Source: Collimonas sp. PA-H2
Lineage (GTDB): Bacteria; Pseudomonadota; Gammaproteobacteria; Burkholderiales; Burkholderiaceae_D
Direction: 5' to 3'
Length of the DNA: 64,000 nt
Assembly (NCBI RefSeq): GCF_002564105.1
Contig: NZ_PDBX01000001.1
Coordinates: 1,178,001 to 1,242,000 of the forward strand
Below, one piece after another: positions 43,880 through 51,880 of this stretch (positions are counted from its first letter, which is position 1; each line of letters opens with the position of its first letter). The notes below the pieces were generated by a model. It saw only the letters and a list, made by a program, of their open reading frames with translations, was not told the origin of the DNA and searched no databases. The translations under genes were made by a program, and so were the position numbers.

Positions 43880-45231
43880 TGAACGCCGTTGTTAATAACG
43901 TGAACAGCAACTTGAACACCGACACCGGTACAACGCCACAACAACGCGGCCAAGAGCGCGGCTTGCTGCGCTTCATTACCGCCGGCTCGGTGGATGACGG
44001 CAAGAGCACCCTGATCGGCCGCCTGCTGTTCGACAGCAAAGGCATCTTCGCCGACCAGCTGGACGCCATGTCGCGCGCCAAGCACAAACGCACGGTCGGC
44101 GACACCATCGATCTGTCCCTGCTGACCGACGGCCTGGAAGCCGAACGCGAGCAAGGCATCACCATCGATGTCGCCTACCGCTATTTCGCCACGCCGAAGC
44201 GCAAGTTCATCATCGCCGACACCCCTGGCCATGAGCAATACACGCGCAACATGGTGACCGGCGCCTCGACTGCTGATGCGGTGATCATCCTGATCGACGT
44301 CTCCAAGGTAAAACTGGGCGACGACGGCAGCGTCGAACTGCTGACCCAGACCAAGCGCCACTCGACCATTGCGCACCTGCTGCAGATCGAGCACGTGGTG
44401 GTGGCGGTCAACAAGATGGATCTGGTCAACTACGACCAGACCGTGTACGACCGCATTGTGGCCGCCTACCAGGAATTCGCCGAACAGCTCGGCCTGCGCG
44501 ACGTGCGCCCGATCCCGCTGTCGGCGCTGGCCGGCGACAATGTGGTGGCGGCTGGCGACAAGATGCCTTGGCACACAGGCCCGACCTTGATCGAGCTGCT
44601 GGAATCGCTCAGCGTCTACGACGAGTCGCATGACGAGCCGTTCCGCTTTCCGGTGCAGCTGGTGGCGCGCCACAACGGCCACGAAGCCAACGATTTCCGC
44701 GGCTACATGGGCCGCATCGAGGCCGGCAAGGTCAGCAAGGGCGACAAGTTGATCGTGCAGCCTAGCGGTCAGAGCGCCACCGTGAAAGACATCCTGGTGC
44801 TGGAAGGCTCGCTGCCGTCGGCCGCGGTCGGCCAGTCGGTGACCTTGCTGCTGGAGGAATACCTGGATATTTCGCGCGGCGACATGCTGACTTCGGTGGA
44901 GCGCGCCCCGGCCCTGCTGAAGACCGTCAGCGCCGATCTCTGCTGGCTGTCGGAAGATGCGCTCGACCTGCGCCGCAAATACTGGCTCAAGCACAGCACC
45001 AAGCAAACCGCGGCGCGCATCACCAAGATCGATACGCTGCTCGACATCAATACCCAGCAGCGGCGGCCGGCGGAATCGCTCAAGCTGAACGACATCGCCC
45101 GCGTCTCGCTCAATCTGCAGCAAGCCATCGCTGCCGATTCCTACGATGAGATCCGCGCCACCGGCGCCTTCATCCTGATCGACGAAGTCACGCACCAGAC
45201 CGTCGCCGCAGGCATGATCCGTCTCGATTGA
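43879..45231 (+). CDS. cysN: Sulfate adenylyltransferase subunit 1 (GTPase subunit)
   Basis: A 450-residue EF-Tu-like GTPase that drives APS formation by CysD. G1 GSVDDGKST (36-44), G3 DTPGHEQY and G4 NKMD (about 178) are present, then two beta-barrel domains. The length stops at the CysN core, so there is no C-terminal CysC (APS kinase) fusion. Confidence 0.96.
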   Translation: MNAVVNNVNSNLNTDTGTTPQQRGQERGLLRFITAGSVDDGKSTLIGRLLFDSKGIFADQLDAMSRAKHKRTVGDTIDLSLLTDGLEAEREQGITIDVAYRYFATPKRKFIIADTPGHEQYTRNMVTGASTADAVIILIDVSKVKLGDDGSVELLTQTKRHSTIAHLLQIEHVVVAVNKMDLVNYDQTVYDRIVAAYQEFAEQLGLRDVRPIPLSALAGDNVVAAGDKMPWHTGPTLIELLESLSVYDESHDEPFRFPVQLVARHNGHEANDFRGYMGRIEAGKVSKGDKLIVQPSGQSATVKDILVLEGSLPSAAVGQSVTLLLEEYLDISRGDMLTSVERAPALLKTVSADLCWLSEDALDLRRKYWLKHSTKQTAARITKIDTLLDINTQQRRPAESLKLNDIARVSLNLQQAIAADSYDEIRATGAFILIDEVTHQTVAAGMIRLD

Positions 45232-45268
45232 GCCAACGCTAACCCTCACCCACGCACCGGAACACGTC

Positions 45269-46054
45269 ATGCAAGCCACCCACGCCAGCGCTCAAGCCAC
45301 CTATGGCAAAGTCTATCTGATCGGCGCCGGCCCTGGCGCCGCCGATCTCATCACGGTGCGCGGCGCCCGCCTGCTGGCGCAGGCCGACGTCGTGCTGCAC
45401 GATGCCCTGGTGACGGCAGACATGCTGGCGCTCTGCCCGCAAGCCTTGAAGATCGCGGTCGGCAAGCGTTGCGGCAAGCTCTCCACCGCTCAGCAGTTCA
45501 TCAACAAGCAGCTGGTCGACAATGCCCGCAAATATGCCGTGGTGGTGCGTTTGAAGGGTGGCGATCCGATGCTGTTCGGCCGTGCCGATGAAGAATTGCG
45601 GGCGCTGGAAAAGCACGGCATCGCGGTCGAAGTGGTGCCTGGCATCAGCGCCGCGCTGGCGGCCGCAGCCACATCACAGCAGCCGCTCACCAAGCGGGGC
45701 GTGGCGCGTAGCGTTGCTTTCTTTACTTCCAGCACCGCGCCCGGCGAATCCGAGCAGGTCAATATGCCGAACTGCGACACGCTGGTGCAATACATGGGCG
45801 GCCGCGAAGCGGCCGCCACTGCGCAGCGGCTGCTGGCGCAAGGCCGCTCCGCGGCAACGCCGGTGGTGGTGGTGGAAAACTGCAGCCGCGACAATCAGCG
45901 CATCCTGCGCCTGCGCCTGGATCATCTGGAGCAAGGCTTGCAGCAATGTGAAGGTCCGGTGCTGGTGATGATAGGCGAGGCGCTGGCCAGCCGCGCCGAA
46001 CAGCCGCTGGCAATCGAACAATCTGGATCGGCCAAGGCCAGGAACGCGGCCTAA
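45269..46054 (+). CDS. cobA: Uroporphyrinogen-III C-methyltransferase (SUMT)
   Basis: A 261-residue SAM-dependent enzyme making precorrin-2, first step of siroheme (the CysI cofactor) and cobalamin. The motif VYLIGAGPGAADLITVRGAR is near the N-terminus and VVRLKGGDPMLFGR in the middle. It is the single-domain form, without the CysG dehydrogenase/ferrochelatase part. It is the last gene of the cys operon; a CbiX/SirB-type chelatase is at 49147. Confidence 0.93.
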   Translation: MQATHASAQATYGKVYLIGAGPGAADLITVRGARLLAQADVVLHDALVTADMLALCPQALKIAVGKRCGKLSTAQQFINKQLVDNARKYAVVVRLKGGDPMLFGRADEELRALEKHGIAVEVVPGISAALAAAATSQQPLTKRGVARSVAFFTSSTAPGESEQVNMPNCDTLVQYMGGREAAATAQRLLAQGRSAATPVVVVENCSRDNQRILRLRLDHLEQGLQQCEGPVLVMIGEALASRAEQPLAIEQSGSAKARNAA

Positions 46055-46081
46055 AGCAGGCCGCCGGCGTCGGATATACGC

Positions 46082-46258
46082 TTAACGAACGATAGGCTTG
46101 ACGTGGGCTTCCGACGCCAGCGCTTTTTGCAAGACCGGCCCCGACTGATCCAGGCGGTCTTCCGGTGACAAGACATTGATCCAGCTGACCAGGCCGACGG
46201 CCACTACGGTCAATACCAAGAATACTGCTACTCTTTTATTCAAAAATTCCCATTTCAT
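46082..46258 (-). CDS. Small single-TM membrane protein (58 residues)
   Basis: A 58-residue frame starting MKWEFLNKRVAV, with one membrane segment (VFLVLTVVAVGLVSWI) and a soluble tail (SPEDRLDQSGPVLQKAL). AAGGAG lies 7 bases before the ATG. No family recognised. It converges with cobA. Confidence 0.6.
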   Translation of the reverse strand: MKWEFLNKRVAVFLVLTVVAVGLVSWINVLSPEDRLDQSGPVLQKALASEAHVKPIVR

Positions 46259-46414
46259 TGTTGACTCCTTACCTGCGATATTTCCTTTGACTCTGACGCT
46301 TGCCGGTCTGCGCTAACACCTAGGCAGCGCTACCGGAAAACCAACGCATTCCAATAGCAGCAGCCCGCTGCCAGATTCTGCGGCGGCGGAACTGCCCTTC
46401 TTCATTTCGATTAT

Positions 46415-46624
46415 TTAGCGGCCGTTGCCGCTGCGCGTCGCCAGCACGCCGTACATGCCGACCGCACGGTCGCTGGAAGCGGCGCTGCGCTTGACCGGCT
46501 TTGCGTTGCTGGAATGCGCCGAAGCCTGGCTGGGCGACCAGCCAAAGGTCCAGTTGCTGCCGCCGCTGTTTGCTTTGTTTTGTTTGCCGGATGCCAGACC
46601 CAGCAATGTTTTGATAGTCATCAT
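46415..46624 (-). CDS. Hypothetical small protein (69 residues)
   Basis: Starts MMTIKTLLGLASGKQNKANS and is Ser/Asn/Lys-rich to the end, without a membrane segment. AAGAGGTG lies just before the ATG. The opposite strand is also open here, but the minus frame has the ribosome binding site and matches the direction of its neighbours. Unknown function. Confidence 0.5.
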   Translation of the reverse strand: MMTIKTLLGLASGKQNKANSGGSNWTFGWSPSQASAHSSNAKPVKRSAASSDRAVGMYGVLATRSGNGR

Positions 46625-46951
46625 TTCACCTCTTCATGCTTGCTGCGCAGGTGTCGCATGAACGACAACGCCGGCAGCGCTTAAACATCATGGAAAGCGA
46701 TTGTGCAACGCGCCCGTTGAGGCACGCACGACAGCGACGGTGAAAGAGAGACATTCCGCCAGTCGATTGCAAGCTGAACAGCCTGGCTAACCGACACGGG
46801 AAAAGTGGAGGCTAGCTAGACTGGTTCAGACCACTGCAAGCAGACAATTGCTTTACGTATTTTTGCTACTGTATTTCTGGTCCGGTAAGCCGGACAACTG
46901 GAACAGTCCATTTCAAAAGCTCCTGATTCAAAAATGCCTGATCAAACCTGA
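46625..46951. other. Intergenic stretch without a recognisable gene
   Basis: These 327 bases hold no supportable ORF. The only structure seen is a short perfect hairpin GTCCGG-TAAG-CCGGAC near 46879-46894 with no T tract. The region probably carries the promoter of the gene ending at 46415. Confidence 0.5.
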
Positions 46952-47356
46952 TCAAGCCGGTTGTATCGTTGGACTACCACCCCGCGTGGAAGGTTCATAA
47001 GCGGCCTTCGCCGTCCGCGCCGAGCGTTGGGGAATGCTTTCCCAGCGCACGCTGCGAACGCTGATTTCCTGCGCCAAACGGGTCACCAGCTGCACCAGTC
47101 CGGCACGCTCGCGCACTGAGCATTTCACTTCCACCGTGATGGCGGTCAGGTTAGCCTGCACGGCAGGTTCGTTGGCTTGATAGGTAACCTCATAGCTCGC
47201 CAGCAGCCGGCGCATCAAGTCTTCCAGATGCGCCACTTCCGAACTGCGGCAAGTGGTCACGATGCGGTACGGCAGAGCAGAATCGTGATCCTGCTGCGAT
47301 ACGGCGAACGAAGAACGGTGTTTTTTTAAAAATGCATGCAGTTTATTGAATGGCAT
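46952..47356 (-). CDS. Free-standing MgtC/SapB C-terminal-like (ACT-like) domain protein
   Basis: A 134-residue protein from ATG 47356 (MPFNKLHAFLKKHRS), preceded by GGAAGGA. The middle reads YRIVTTCRSSEVAHLEDLMR, a variable part, then ITVEVKCSVRERAGLVQLVTRLA and VRSVRWE, which matches by eye the regulatory ACT-like C-terminal domain of MgtC membrane proteins. The membrane half of MgtC is absent. A start at 47542 would add 62 residues of atypical sequence and is rejected. A regulatory or magnesium-stress role is inference only. Confidence 0.6.
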   Translation of the reverse strand: MPFNKLHAFLKKHRSSFAVSQQDHDSALPYRIVTTCRSSEVAHLEDLMRRLLASYEVTYQANEPAVQANLTAITVEVKCSVRERAGLVQLVTRLAQEISVRSVRWESIPQRSARTAKAAYEPSTRGGSPTIQPA

Positions 47357-47915
47357 GGCGATTTCCTTCCCACTTCCGTTGTTCCTGCCTGCCGGTCGGG
47401 CGCAAGGATGCATTTCCTGCCAGGATCGTCGCCTGGCTGAACGCCTGACCTGCAAGATGCACAGGAAAAACGCCAAGCCCGGGAAGATCCGGAACCGGAA
47501 ATACACGGCCGCACGCGATCCGCCAGATGGCAGCACGAACAATCGGTATTACAAAAACAGGATGGGAGTATCGTTGCGGCGTTATCTGCTACAACATTGC
47601 TACGATATTTACCGCGAAAACCGACGATAAAATTTTACGATACTACAGCTCGCATAGACGCAAGCTGCAGCCGACGACGGAGGTCTGCTAAAGACTATGC
47701 GTAATGTGCCGGGCTGAGGACCCATCCACCGCTACTACTAGAACAACTGTCCAAAATATGGACCTCCATACAATGCAATACCAAGATTATATTTCTGACT
47801 GGCTATTATGTCAAGTAAATGACTTTACATTCCCTGAAATTTGTGCCTTGCCAACACATCTCCGGCGCTTGGGAAATCGCCACAGCGTTCGCCGCTGGCC
47901 GCTACCGGATGCAGC
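47357..47915. other. Intergenic stretch of 559 bases, no confident gene
   Basis: Plus-strand frames are open at 47346-47630 and 47704-47922. The first mirrors the promoter side of the MgtC-like gene, is Arg-rich and has no ribosome binding site. The second contains MDLHTMQYQDYISDWLLC from 47758 and could be a gene remnant. Several AT-rich stretches (47600-47640 and 47760-47840) could hold promoters. Confidence 0.4.
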
Positions 47916-48122
47916 TCAGTAAGAATTGATCTTCAACACCCGCAGCGTATGCAAAACCGAACCGTGGCGACAGTCCAGCACCCGCATGCGGCGCTCCAGA
48001 TCCTGATGATCCGCTGCCGCGGCAAGATAGGCCTGCTCCGCCTCCGGCAGCGTTATGCCGGTGCCGGCAGCGGTTCTTTTCCAGTAACCCTTAATATTAG
48101 AAAATTTATTGGATAGCGACAT
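47916..48122 (-). CDS. Small DUF3563-like protein (68 residues)
   Basis: Starts MSLSNKFSNIKGYWKRT at 48122 with GAGG 6 bases upstream. The core EQAYLAAAADHQDLERRMRVLD resembles, from memory, the short DUF3563 family of Burkholderiales (Y-L-x-A-x-D-x2-DLERRMR). No membrane segment or signal peptide. Function unknown. Confidence 0.6.
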   Translation of the reverse strand: MSLSNKFSNIKGYWKRTAAGTGITLPEAEQAYLAAAADHQDLERRMRVLDCRHGSVLHTLRVLKINSY

Positions 48123-48254
48123 ACAAGACCTCGATATAAGCACCAAGAACTCCCTGCAGGAAAGCCAAATCCTCAGGAACAATGCTTGTAGAATAGGCTC
48201 ATCAAGTTTAGACTGAAAGCCGTATTTTCTATCCGCAATATAAGTTTATTTAAC

Positions 48255-49166
48255 ATGAAAACCAGACTCCCTCCGCTCAAGCCCCTGCGCGTATTCGAAG
48301 CCGTGGTACGCACCGGCAGCCTGACCCAGGCCGCCGCCGAACTGCACATCACGCACAGCGCAGTGAGCCAGCAGATCAAGCTGCTGGAGCAGCATTTCGG
48401 CGTCACCCTGTTTGCCAGGGGACAGCGCGGGGTCGAGCCGACCGAGGCGGCGCGGCTGTTTTTCACCGACGTCAAAGCCGGGTTGGACCGCATCGCGCTG
48501 GGCGCGGAGCAATTGCTGAATACCGGCAAGGTGCGCATCATCCGCGTCAGCTGCACGCCGTCGATGGCGATGCGCTGGCTGATTCCGCGGCTGTCGTCGT
48601 TCCAGATAGAGAATCCGCGGGTGGAAATCCGCGTCACCACCTCGACCGTGGCGGTGGAAGCGATCAAGGAACCGTTCGATGTGTTGATACGGCGTAGCCC
48701 GATGCACAGGGCCGACTATGAATGCATACGCTTCCTGGACGATGTGCTGACGCCGGTGGCGTCGCCGCGCTACCTGCAGCAGCATCAGCTCAAGCAGCCG
48801 CAAGATCTGCTGCAGGCGTCCCTGCTACATCTGTCAAGCCGATCGGAAACCTGGACCCGCTGGTTTGGCGAAGTCGGCGTGCCGATCAAAGGCCAGCTGC
48901 CGGGCCAGATCTATGAACATTTCTTTTTGAGTTTGCAGGCGGCGCTCACCGATCTCGGCGTGGCCATGGGTTCGCTGGCCCTGATGGAAGAGGATCTGGC
49001 GCACGGCAGCCTGCTGCCGCCGTTTCCGCACTTGCACTTGCAGGACAAAGGGTTTCACTTGCTGTACCGTACCAGCCTGCAGGATCCAGTGCTGAGCAAC
49101 TTCATCGCCTGGCTGCGGGCCAAGGGCAGGCAAACCTCGGAAAGTATCAAGGTTGCGGCAGAGTAG
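48255..49166 (+). CDS. LysR-type regulator, GcvA-like
   Basis: A 303-residue LysR regulator. The wHTH reads SLTQAAAELHITHSAVSQQI with LEQHFGVTLFARGQRGVEPT, the GcvA-subgroup pattern, followed by a two-lobed effector domain. GcvA-type proteins often control amino-acid metabolism or neighbouring genes; the target here is unknown. Its 3' end overlaps the convergent cbiX gene by 20 bases. Confidence 0.88.
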   Translation: MKTRLPPLKPLRVFEAVVRTGSLTQAAAELHITHSAVSQQIKLLEQHFGVTLFARGQRGVEPTEAARLFFTDVKAGLDRIALGAEQLLNTGKVRIIRVSCTPSMAMRWLIPRLSSFQIENPRVEIRVTTSTVAVEAIKEPFDVLIRRSPMHRADYECIRFLDDVLTPVASPRYLQQHQLKQPQDLLQASLLHLSSRSETWTRWFGEVGVPIKGQLPGQIYEHFFLSLQAALTDLGVAMGSLALMEEDLAHGSLLPPFPHLHLQDKGFHLLYRTSLQDPVLSNFIAWLRAKGRQTSESIKVAAE

Positions 49167-49542
49167 AAGCGCAATAAGCGGCGATTGCATCCAGCACCTG
49201 CGGCTGCTCGCCCACCGCCTGCGCTACCGTAATAACTAATTGCGGGTGCAGTTGCTGGGCCTGCGCGATCAGGGCCGGCAGATCGCGCCGCACATGGCCG
49301 CCCTGACCGAGGAATACCGGCACCACGCTCACTTCGCGGATGCCCTCCGCCGCCAGCTGCTGCAGCAATCCCGGTAAATCCGGCTGCATCAATTCGAGGA
49401 AGGCTAGGCCGACCCGCAACGCCGGCCGCTGCTGCCGGAGAATCTGCTGCAAGGCTTCAAACGGTGTCGCCCACAAGGGATCCCGCGCGCCATGGGCAAA
49501 CAGGATAAGCGCTTGTTGTGGGACCGGAGATGTTTGCGACAT
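49147..49542 (-). CDS. cbiX: Sirohydrochlorin chelatase, CbiX/SirB small type
   Basis: A 131-residue single-domain chelatase. The motif LILFAHGARDPLWATPF (with the catalytic His) opens the protein and VVPVFLGQGGHVRRDLPAL supplies the second His. It inserts Fe (siroheme) or Co (cobalamin) into sirohydrochlorin. Given cobA and cysI on this segment, a SirB-like role for siroheme is plausible. It lies 18 bases upstream of the lptG stop, on the other side of that gene's 3' end, so cotranscription after lptFG is likely. Confidence 0.87.
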   Translation of the reverse strand: MSQTSPVPQQALILFAHGARDPLWATPFEALQQILRQQRPALRVGLAFLELMQPDLPGLLQQLAAEGIREVSVVPVFLGQGGHVRRDLPALIAQAQQLHPQLVITVAQAVGEQPQVLDAIAAYCASTLPQP

Positions 49543-49560
49543 ACGCTGACCTGAGCGGCG

Positions 49561-50694
49561 CTACTGCCGCTCAATCTTCCACAAGGCGCCGATCGCAATC
49601 AGCAGGAACAGGGTGCTGGGCAAGGCCGCGGTAAAGAACGGCGGCCAGGTATTCAGCAAACCCAAATGAGAGAACAACGTATTGACCAGCTGGAAACTGA
49701 CGCCGATCATGATGCCGGTAAAGATCTTCAGGCTGACGCCGCCGGTGCGGAAATGCAGGTAGGCAAACGGCAAGGCCAGCGCCATCATCACGAATACCGA
49801 GAACGGGTACACCAGCTTTTTCCAGAACGCGATGTCGTAGCGTTCGCTGTGCTGGTTGTTTTCTTCCAGATGCTTGGAATAGGCCCACAAATTGTAGGCC
49901 GACATATGGTCCGGATCGGCAAACAGGACCGACAGGATCTCCGGCGTGATTTCAGAAACCAGATCCTTGCTGGGGAATTTCTTGGTAGCGATCGCCGTGG
50001 TGATGTCTTCGGTCGAGCTGCCGTTGACGAAGTCGGTCTGCACCACGTCATCCAGGCGCCAGACGTGCTGGCCCTTATAGTCGGCGTGGCCGGCCTGGAT
50101 CAACCCGGTCATGTGGAGGTTGCGGTCGAACTCATACAGCTTGACGCCGACCAGCTGGCCATCCGGCTTGATCTCGGCGATGTTGATGAAACGCGAACCG
50201 GTGATTTCGCCGCTGGTGCCGTCGGTGCGGATCACGTCCTTGCTCCACAGGCCGGTCTTGAATTTCTGCGAAATCGAGGAACCCTTGGCTTGCAGCTTCA
50301 GCTTTTCGGCAAACTCTGCACTCTTGGGCGAGACGAATTCGCCGATCAGTACCGTCGCCACCACAAACAACAAGCCGATCTTGATCAGGATCTTGGCGGT
50401 CATGAAGGTCGACATGCTGGACACGCGCATGATGGTGAATTCAGAGCGCGCGGCGAACTGCGACAAGGTGTAGATGGTGCCGATCAGCGCCGCGATGGGC
50501 ATCAGTTCATAGGCGTAGCTGGGCAGGCCCAGCAGGACGAACACGAAGGCATGCTGCAGCTTGTAGCCGCCATGGCCGACCGACTTCAGCTCGGTGGTCA
50601 GGTCAAAGAACGCGAACAGCGCCAGGAACGCCGCCAGCGTAAACAAGACCGAACGGACAATCTCGGAAGTAAAGTAACGTTGCAATACCTTCAT
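49561..50694 (-). CDS. lptG: LPS export ABC transporter permease LptG
   Basis: A 377-residue permease of the LptB2FG complex that extracts LPS from the inner membrane. It begins MKVLQRYFTSEIVRSVLF and has three N-terminal and three C-terminal helices flanking a periplasmic jellyroll domain (about 125-270). The coupling region MRVSSMSTFMTAK is visible. Its start overlaps the lptF stop by 4 bases (ATGA). Confidence 0.95.
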   Translation of the reverse strand: MKVLQRYFTSEIVRSVLFTLAAFLALFAFFDLTTELKSVGHGGYKLQHAFVFVLLGLPSYAYELMPIAALIGTIYTLSQFAARSEFTIMRVSSMSTFMTAKILIKIGLLFVVATVLIGEFVSPKSAEFAEKLKLQAKGSSISQKFKTGLWSKDVIRTDGTSGEITGSRFINIAEIKPDGQLVGVKLYEFDRNLHMTGLIQAGHADYKGQHVWRLDDVVQTDFVNGSSTEDITTAIATKKFPSKDLVSEITPEILSVLFADPDHMSAYNLWAYSKHLEENNQHSERYDIAFWKKLVYPFSVFVMMALALPFAYLHFRTGGVSLKIFTGIMIGVSFQLVNTLFSHLGLLNTWPPFFTAALPSTLFLLIAIGALWKIERQ

Positions 50695-51842
50695 GCTGCC
50701 GCCGATTTTTTAGTCGATTTTCTATTTTTAAGTAGGCGTGCATGCTTGATTGCAGACCACATCACCAGCGGATGCCAGCGGCTGTTGACGTTCAGGCGCC
50801 ACATGAACAGCAGGCCGACAATGATCAGCACGATCAGATGCATGGGCCACCAGGCCAGCAAGAACGACAGGCGGCCCTGCACCACCGCAGCCTGGAAAAT
50901 ACTGGTGACGTTGCTGTAGGAAACGTACAGCAGCAGCGCGATCAGCAGGCTGGCGGAACGGCCCACCCGCGGGTTGACGAAGCTGAGCGGTATCGCCAGC
51001 AGCATCAGGCACAGCGCCATCAGCGGCAGCGACAAGCGCCACAGCAGCTCGCCCAGATTGAAACCGTTGCGATCTTTTAGCAAATCGGCGGTCGGCAAGG
51101 CCTGCGCCGAGCGATCGCCATTCTCGGCCTGCGAATTGCTGGCAACCAGCACCCCGTAGCGTTCGAACTCCATCTGGCGGAATTCGTTCTTGCCGGACAG
51201 GACGTCGTAGCGGCGTCCTTTCGACAGAATCAGGAACTTGTCGCCGTTCTTGTCGATTTCCAGATTGCCTTCCTTGGCCACCACGATGCTGTTCTTGCCA
51301 TCCTGCTGGGTATTCACGAAGACGTTCTTGACCTTGGTGCTGTCGCCGGAAACGCCCTCAACGAAAAAGATGCGGTTGGCGGCGGCCGATTCCTGGAACT
51401 TGCCGGGAGAAACACGGGAAATATCTTCGCGCTTTTCAAAGCGCTCGCGGTATTGCGCGCTCTGGCTGTTAGCCCAGGGCGTCGCCACGAAACTCAGGAT
51501 GGCTGTCAGGATAATGATCGGCAAACCGAATTCCAGCACAGGCCGGACCCAGCGCACCAGGCTCTGGCCGGAGGCAAACCAGACCACCATTTCGGAATCC
51601 TGGTAGCTGCGCGTGACCACCAGCAGCACCGAGATATAGCCGGTCAGGATCAGCAGGATCGGCATGTAGTTGAGGGATTGAAAACCAATCAGCGCGACCA
51701 CATCCTGGGACGCAATCTGTCCTCCGGCTGCTTGTCCCAGAATCTTGATCAACATTACCGTGACGATAATTGTGAAGAGCGTAGTAAAAACTGCGCCGGC
51801 GGTACTAATTAATTCGCGTCGGAGTGCGCGCTGAAAGATCAT
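50691..51842 (-). CDS. lptF: LPS export ABC transporter permease LptF
   Basis: A 383-residue partner of LptG with the same topology: MIFQRALRRELISTAGAVFT opens TM1, a periplasmic beta-jellyroll is in the middle, and three helices close it. A Lys/Ser-rich tail (RKSTKKSAAA) follows. It is divergent from pepA with only 38 bases between start codons, a layout I recall from many proteobacteria. Confidence 0.95.
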   Translation of the reverse strand: MIFQRALRRELISTAGAVFTTLFTIIVTVMLIKILGQAAGGQIASQDVVALIGFQSLNYMPILLILTGYISVLLVVTRSYQDSEMVVWFASGQSLVRWVRPVLEFGLPIIILTAILSFVATPWANSQSAQYRERFEKREDISRVSPGKFQESAAANRIFFVEGVSGDSTKVKNVFVNTQQDGKNSIVVAKEGNLEIDKNGDKFLILSKGRRYDVLSGKNEFRQMEFERYGVLVASNSQAENGDRSAQALPTADLLKDRNGFNLGELLWRLSLPLMALCLMLLAIPLSFVNPRVGRSASLLIALLLYVSYSNVTSIFQAAVVQGRLSFLLAWWPMHLIVLIIVGLLFMWRLNVNSRWHPLVMWSAIKHARLLKNRKSTKKSAAA

Positions 51843-51849
51843 TGGGGAA

Positions 51850-51855
51850 TATAAT
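51850..51855 (+). promoter_or_regulatory. Probable -10 element for pepA in the 38-base lptF-pepA spacer
   Basis: A perfect TATAAT lies 26 bases before the pepA ATG. No good -35 is seen 15-19 bases upstream (it would fall inside the lptF start region and is GC-rich), so an activator or extended recognition may be needed. Confidence 0.4.
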
Positions 51856-51880
51856 TGCGGATCAAAAAAAGGAGTAAGTG

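Noticed and set aside
43606..45279. 557-codon minus-strand frame opposite cysD/cysN
   Set aside because: cysD and cysN are certain on the plus strand; this is a shadow frame.
46425..46661. 78-codon plus-strand frame overlapping the 69-residue minus-strand gene
   Set aside because: It lacks a ribosome binding site, while the minus frame has AAGAGGTG directly before its start.
47704..47922. 72-codon plus-strand frame (MDLHTMQYQDYISDWLLC inside)
   Set aside because: No ribosome binding site and no recognised family; its end overlaps the DUF3563-like gene. It may be a remnant, but the support is too thin to call a gene.
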